From Xestospongia bergquistia (Eukaryota > Porifera > Demospongiae > Haplosclerida > Petrosiidae): DNA of 64,000 bases. Numbering within the stretch: the stretch's first letter is position 1; the number at the start of each line of letters is the position of its first letter. Location: NCBI GenBank assembly GCA_963965975.1, contig OZ014419.1, forward strand, positions 1,860,001-1,924,000, read 5' to 3'. Positions 63,053 through 64,000 of this stretch are shown piece after piece. A model generated the notes under the pieces. The model saw only the letters and a program-made list of their open reading frames with translations. It had not been told where the DNA came from and searched no databases. The position numbers were made by a program, and so were the translations under genes.

Positions 63053-64000
63053 ATACTTAATTAGTGATTGCAACTCAAGCATAAAGCTTTCCTGATGAAG
63101 GGGCTCAAAAAATAGTGTTCCTTCCATCTCTGACTGCATTTCTGATCTCTATAGAAAAAGAAACATCACAATGTGTGCATTTAAAGGAAAAGTTACTTCT
63201 ATCAATGAATAAACACAATCAATCAATGCAAGAGAACAATATTTCTAGTTGACTTTCATTGTTGTATCTTACATTATGCAACTTCTTAATAGCAAAATGG
63301 CCACACCCTCTAATATTGGCTCTAAAGACACTGCCAAATGCTCCGTGTCCAATGAGACCCTCCGTGAAATTAAAAGTAGCAGCACTGAGATCAGTATAAG
63401 AGAAATGTAGGATACTAAGTCGTAGATCAGGTCCTGGATTGGGGGCAGTTATTGGTTGTGCGGCACTACTGGGTACATCAGAGGAGATAGTTGATGGCAA
63501 ACTTGCAGTATCTATGACAACACATACAAACAAATGTATCATAAAATAACAATAATCATGTTGTGACAACATTCCTTTAGTCAGACATACAAGTATAACA
63601 TAACATACTTGCAGTCTAACTTTGGCTTCAAGTTCAATTCCTTTTATACCTTCTATATTGAGTGTGACTCTAAACAATTTTCAGAATATCTTTTCATTGC
63701 CTTTCTACATGAAACTTAACTAGTGTTACCAACTCAAATGTTTGTAGATAGTTAATATAGACAATGTTTTTTTGTCTACTACTGCTAACCTAATGAAGAA
63801 GATGGAGATCCTCCACTCAGTCTTGACGTTGTCACCTCTGATCTCTCTCCCCAAGAGAACGGAAGCGTCTGTGGCACTGAAAAAACAGGAGAAGTGCCGT
63901 TACTTTGAGGTCCTGGAGATCCTCTAGGAGATGATCCACTTCCATTGTATTGCCTTTGACCTTGAGGGCTTGATGAAAGTCGGAGAGGTTCTTGAGAAGG
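61537..64000 (-). CDS. IRAK-like: IRAK/Pelle-like protein kinase (N-terminus outside window)
   Basis: Minus-strand gene running off the right edge. The exon at about 63795-64000 is a Ser/Pro-rich linker (SSPRGSPGPQSNGTSPVF), like the ProST region of IRAK1. Kinase: SYTDLSAATFNFTEGLIGHG, AFGSVF, Lys in FAIKKL, SFMLELQSL, HRNILSLVAIS, CLVYEYMENGSLADCL with the tyrosine gatekeeper of IRAKs, HGDVKSSNILLD (His-Gly-Asp as in IRAK1, in place of HRD), SDFGLARECY, GTVAYMAPEFF and DVYAFGVVMLEVFTGQAADD. Terminal exons are 61979-62146 and 61537-61638 (stop at 61537-61539). IRAKs relay Toll/IL-1 receptor-MyD88 signals toward NF-kappa-B. The expected Death domain would be beyond base 64000 and cannot be confirmed. 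Confidence 0.82.
62936..63051. repeat. Composite GA/G-rich microsatellite in the IRAK-like gene
   Basis: GA runs are interrupted by G8 and GGGA blocks, lying in the intron whose acceptor (CTCTCTAG in sense, near 62912) precedes the HRNILSL exon. It is the polypyrimidine side in the sense of the gene. Confidence 0.9.

Noticed and set aside
62784-63139. RERERE and LSLSLS frames
   Set aside because: Translations of the GA/CT microsatellite.
1-64000. CRISPR arrays, operons, tRNA or rRNA genes
   Set aside because: Tandem repeats lack the repeat-spacer pattern, genes are intron-rich, and no tRNA- or rRNA-like sequence was recognised by eye.

Overview
The window looks like nuclear DNA of a compact, AT-rich animal genome. 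Genes are densely packed on both strands and split by many short GT-AG introns. The gene content is metazoan: IKK, IRAK-like kinase, FAM13, epsin, a NIDO/EGF membrane protein, PHYH, TSR2, BRE1 and NDUFA5. The small introns, the compactness and the innate-immunity kinases fit a demosponge such as Amphimedon. That assignment is inference from general knowledge, with no database search behind it.

Layout, left to right: 3' end of a FAM13 gene (+, 93-1727); an epsin (-, 2371-~5340); two tandem calmodulin-type EF-hand genes (+, 5981-7881 and 9058-9773), the first with a hAT-like MITE in intron 1; a gene-poor stretch (9774-12940); a cluster of an unrecognised multi-exon protein family (one fragment and one gene on -, two on +, 12943-19631) with a possible 46-residue gene between the last two; a 27-exon I-kappa-B kinase (+, 19782-25032); a duplicated and decayed segment with two MITEs (25260-28612); a NIDO plus five-EGF type I membrane protein (+, 29294-31186); peroxisomal phytanoyl-CoA hydroxylase (+, 31523-33807); five tandem ZIFL-like MFS transporters with at least five relic pieces (-, 33990-50915); TSR2 (+, 51989-52821); BRE1/RNF20-40 (-, 53040-56865); NDUFA5 (+, 56939-57438); a Slob/PXK-like membrane pseudokinase (-, 57698-60202); two weak candidates; and an IRAK-like kinase whose N-terminus lies beyond the window (-, 61537-64000).

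Tandem duplication has shaped the window. The calmodulins, the unknown family, the IKK-3'/NIDO-5' segment and the MFS array all show it. For the last array step the breakpoint can be read directly: copying ran from PHYH exon 7 into intron 10 of the third transporter. This left a copy of the PHYH 3' end and an orphan transporter exon side by side at base 37751/37752.

Functional links: IKK and the IRAK-like kinase belong to the same Toll/IL-1R to NF-kappa-B signalling route. BRE1 and NDUFA5 share a 73-bp head-to-head promoter. No rRNA, tRNA, CRISPR or prokaryotic features were seen. Exon borders were worked out by hand from splice consensus, reading phase and family similarity, so individual borders may be off.
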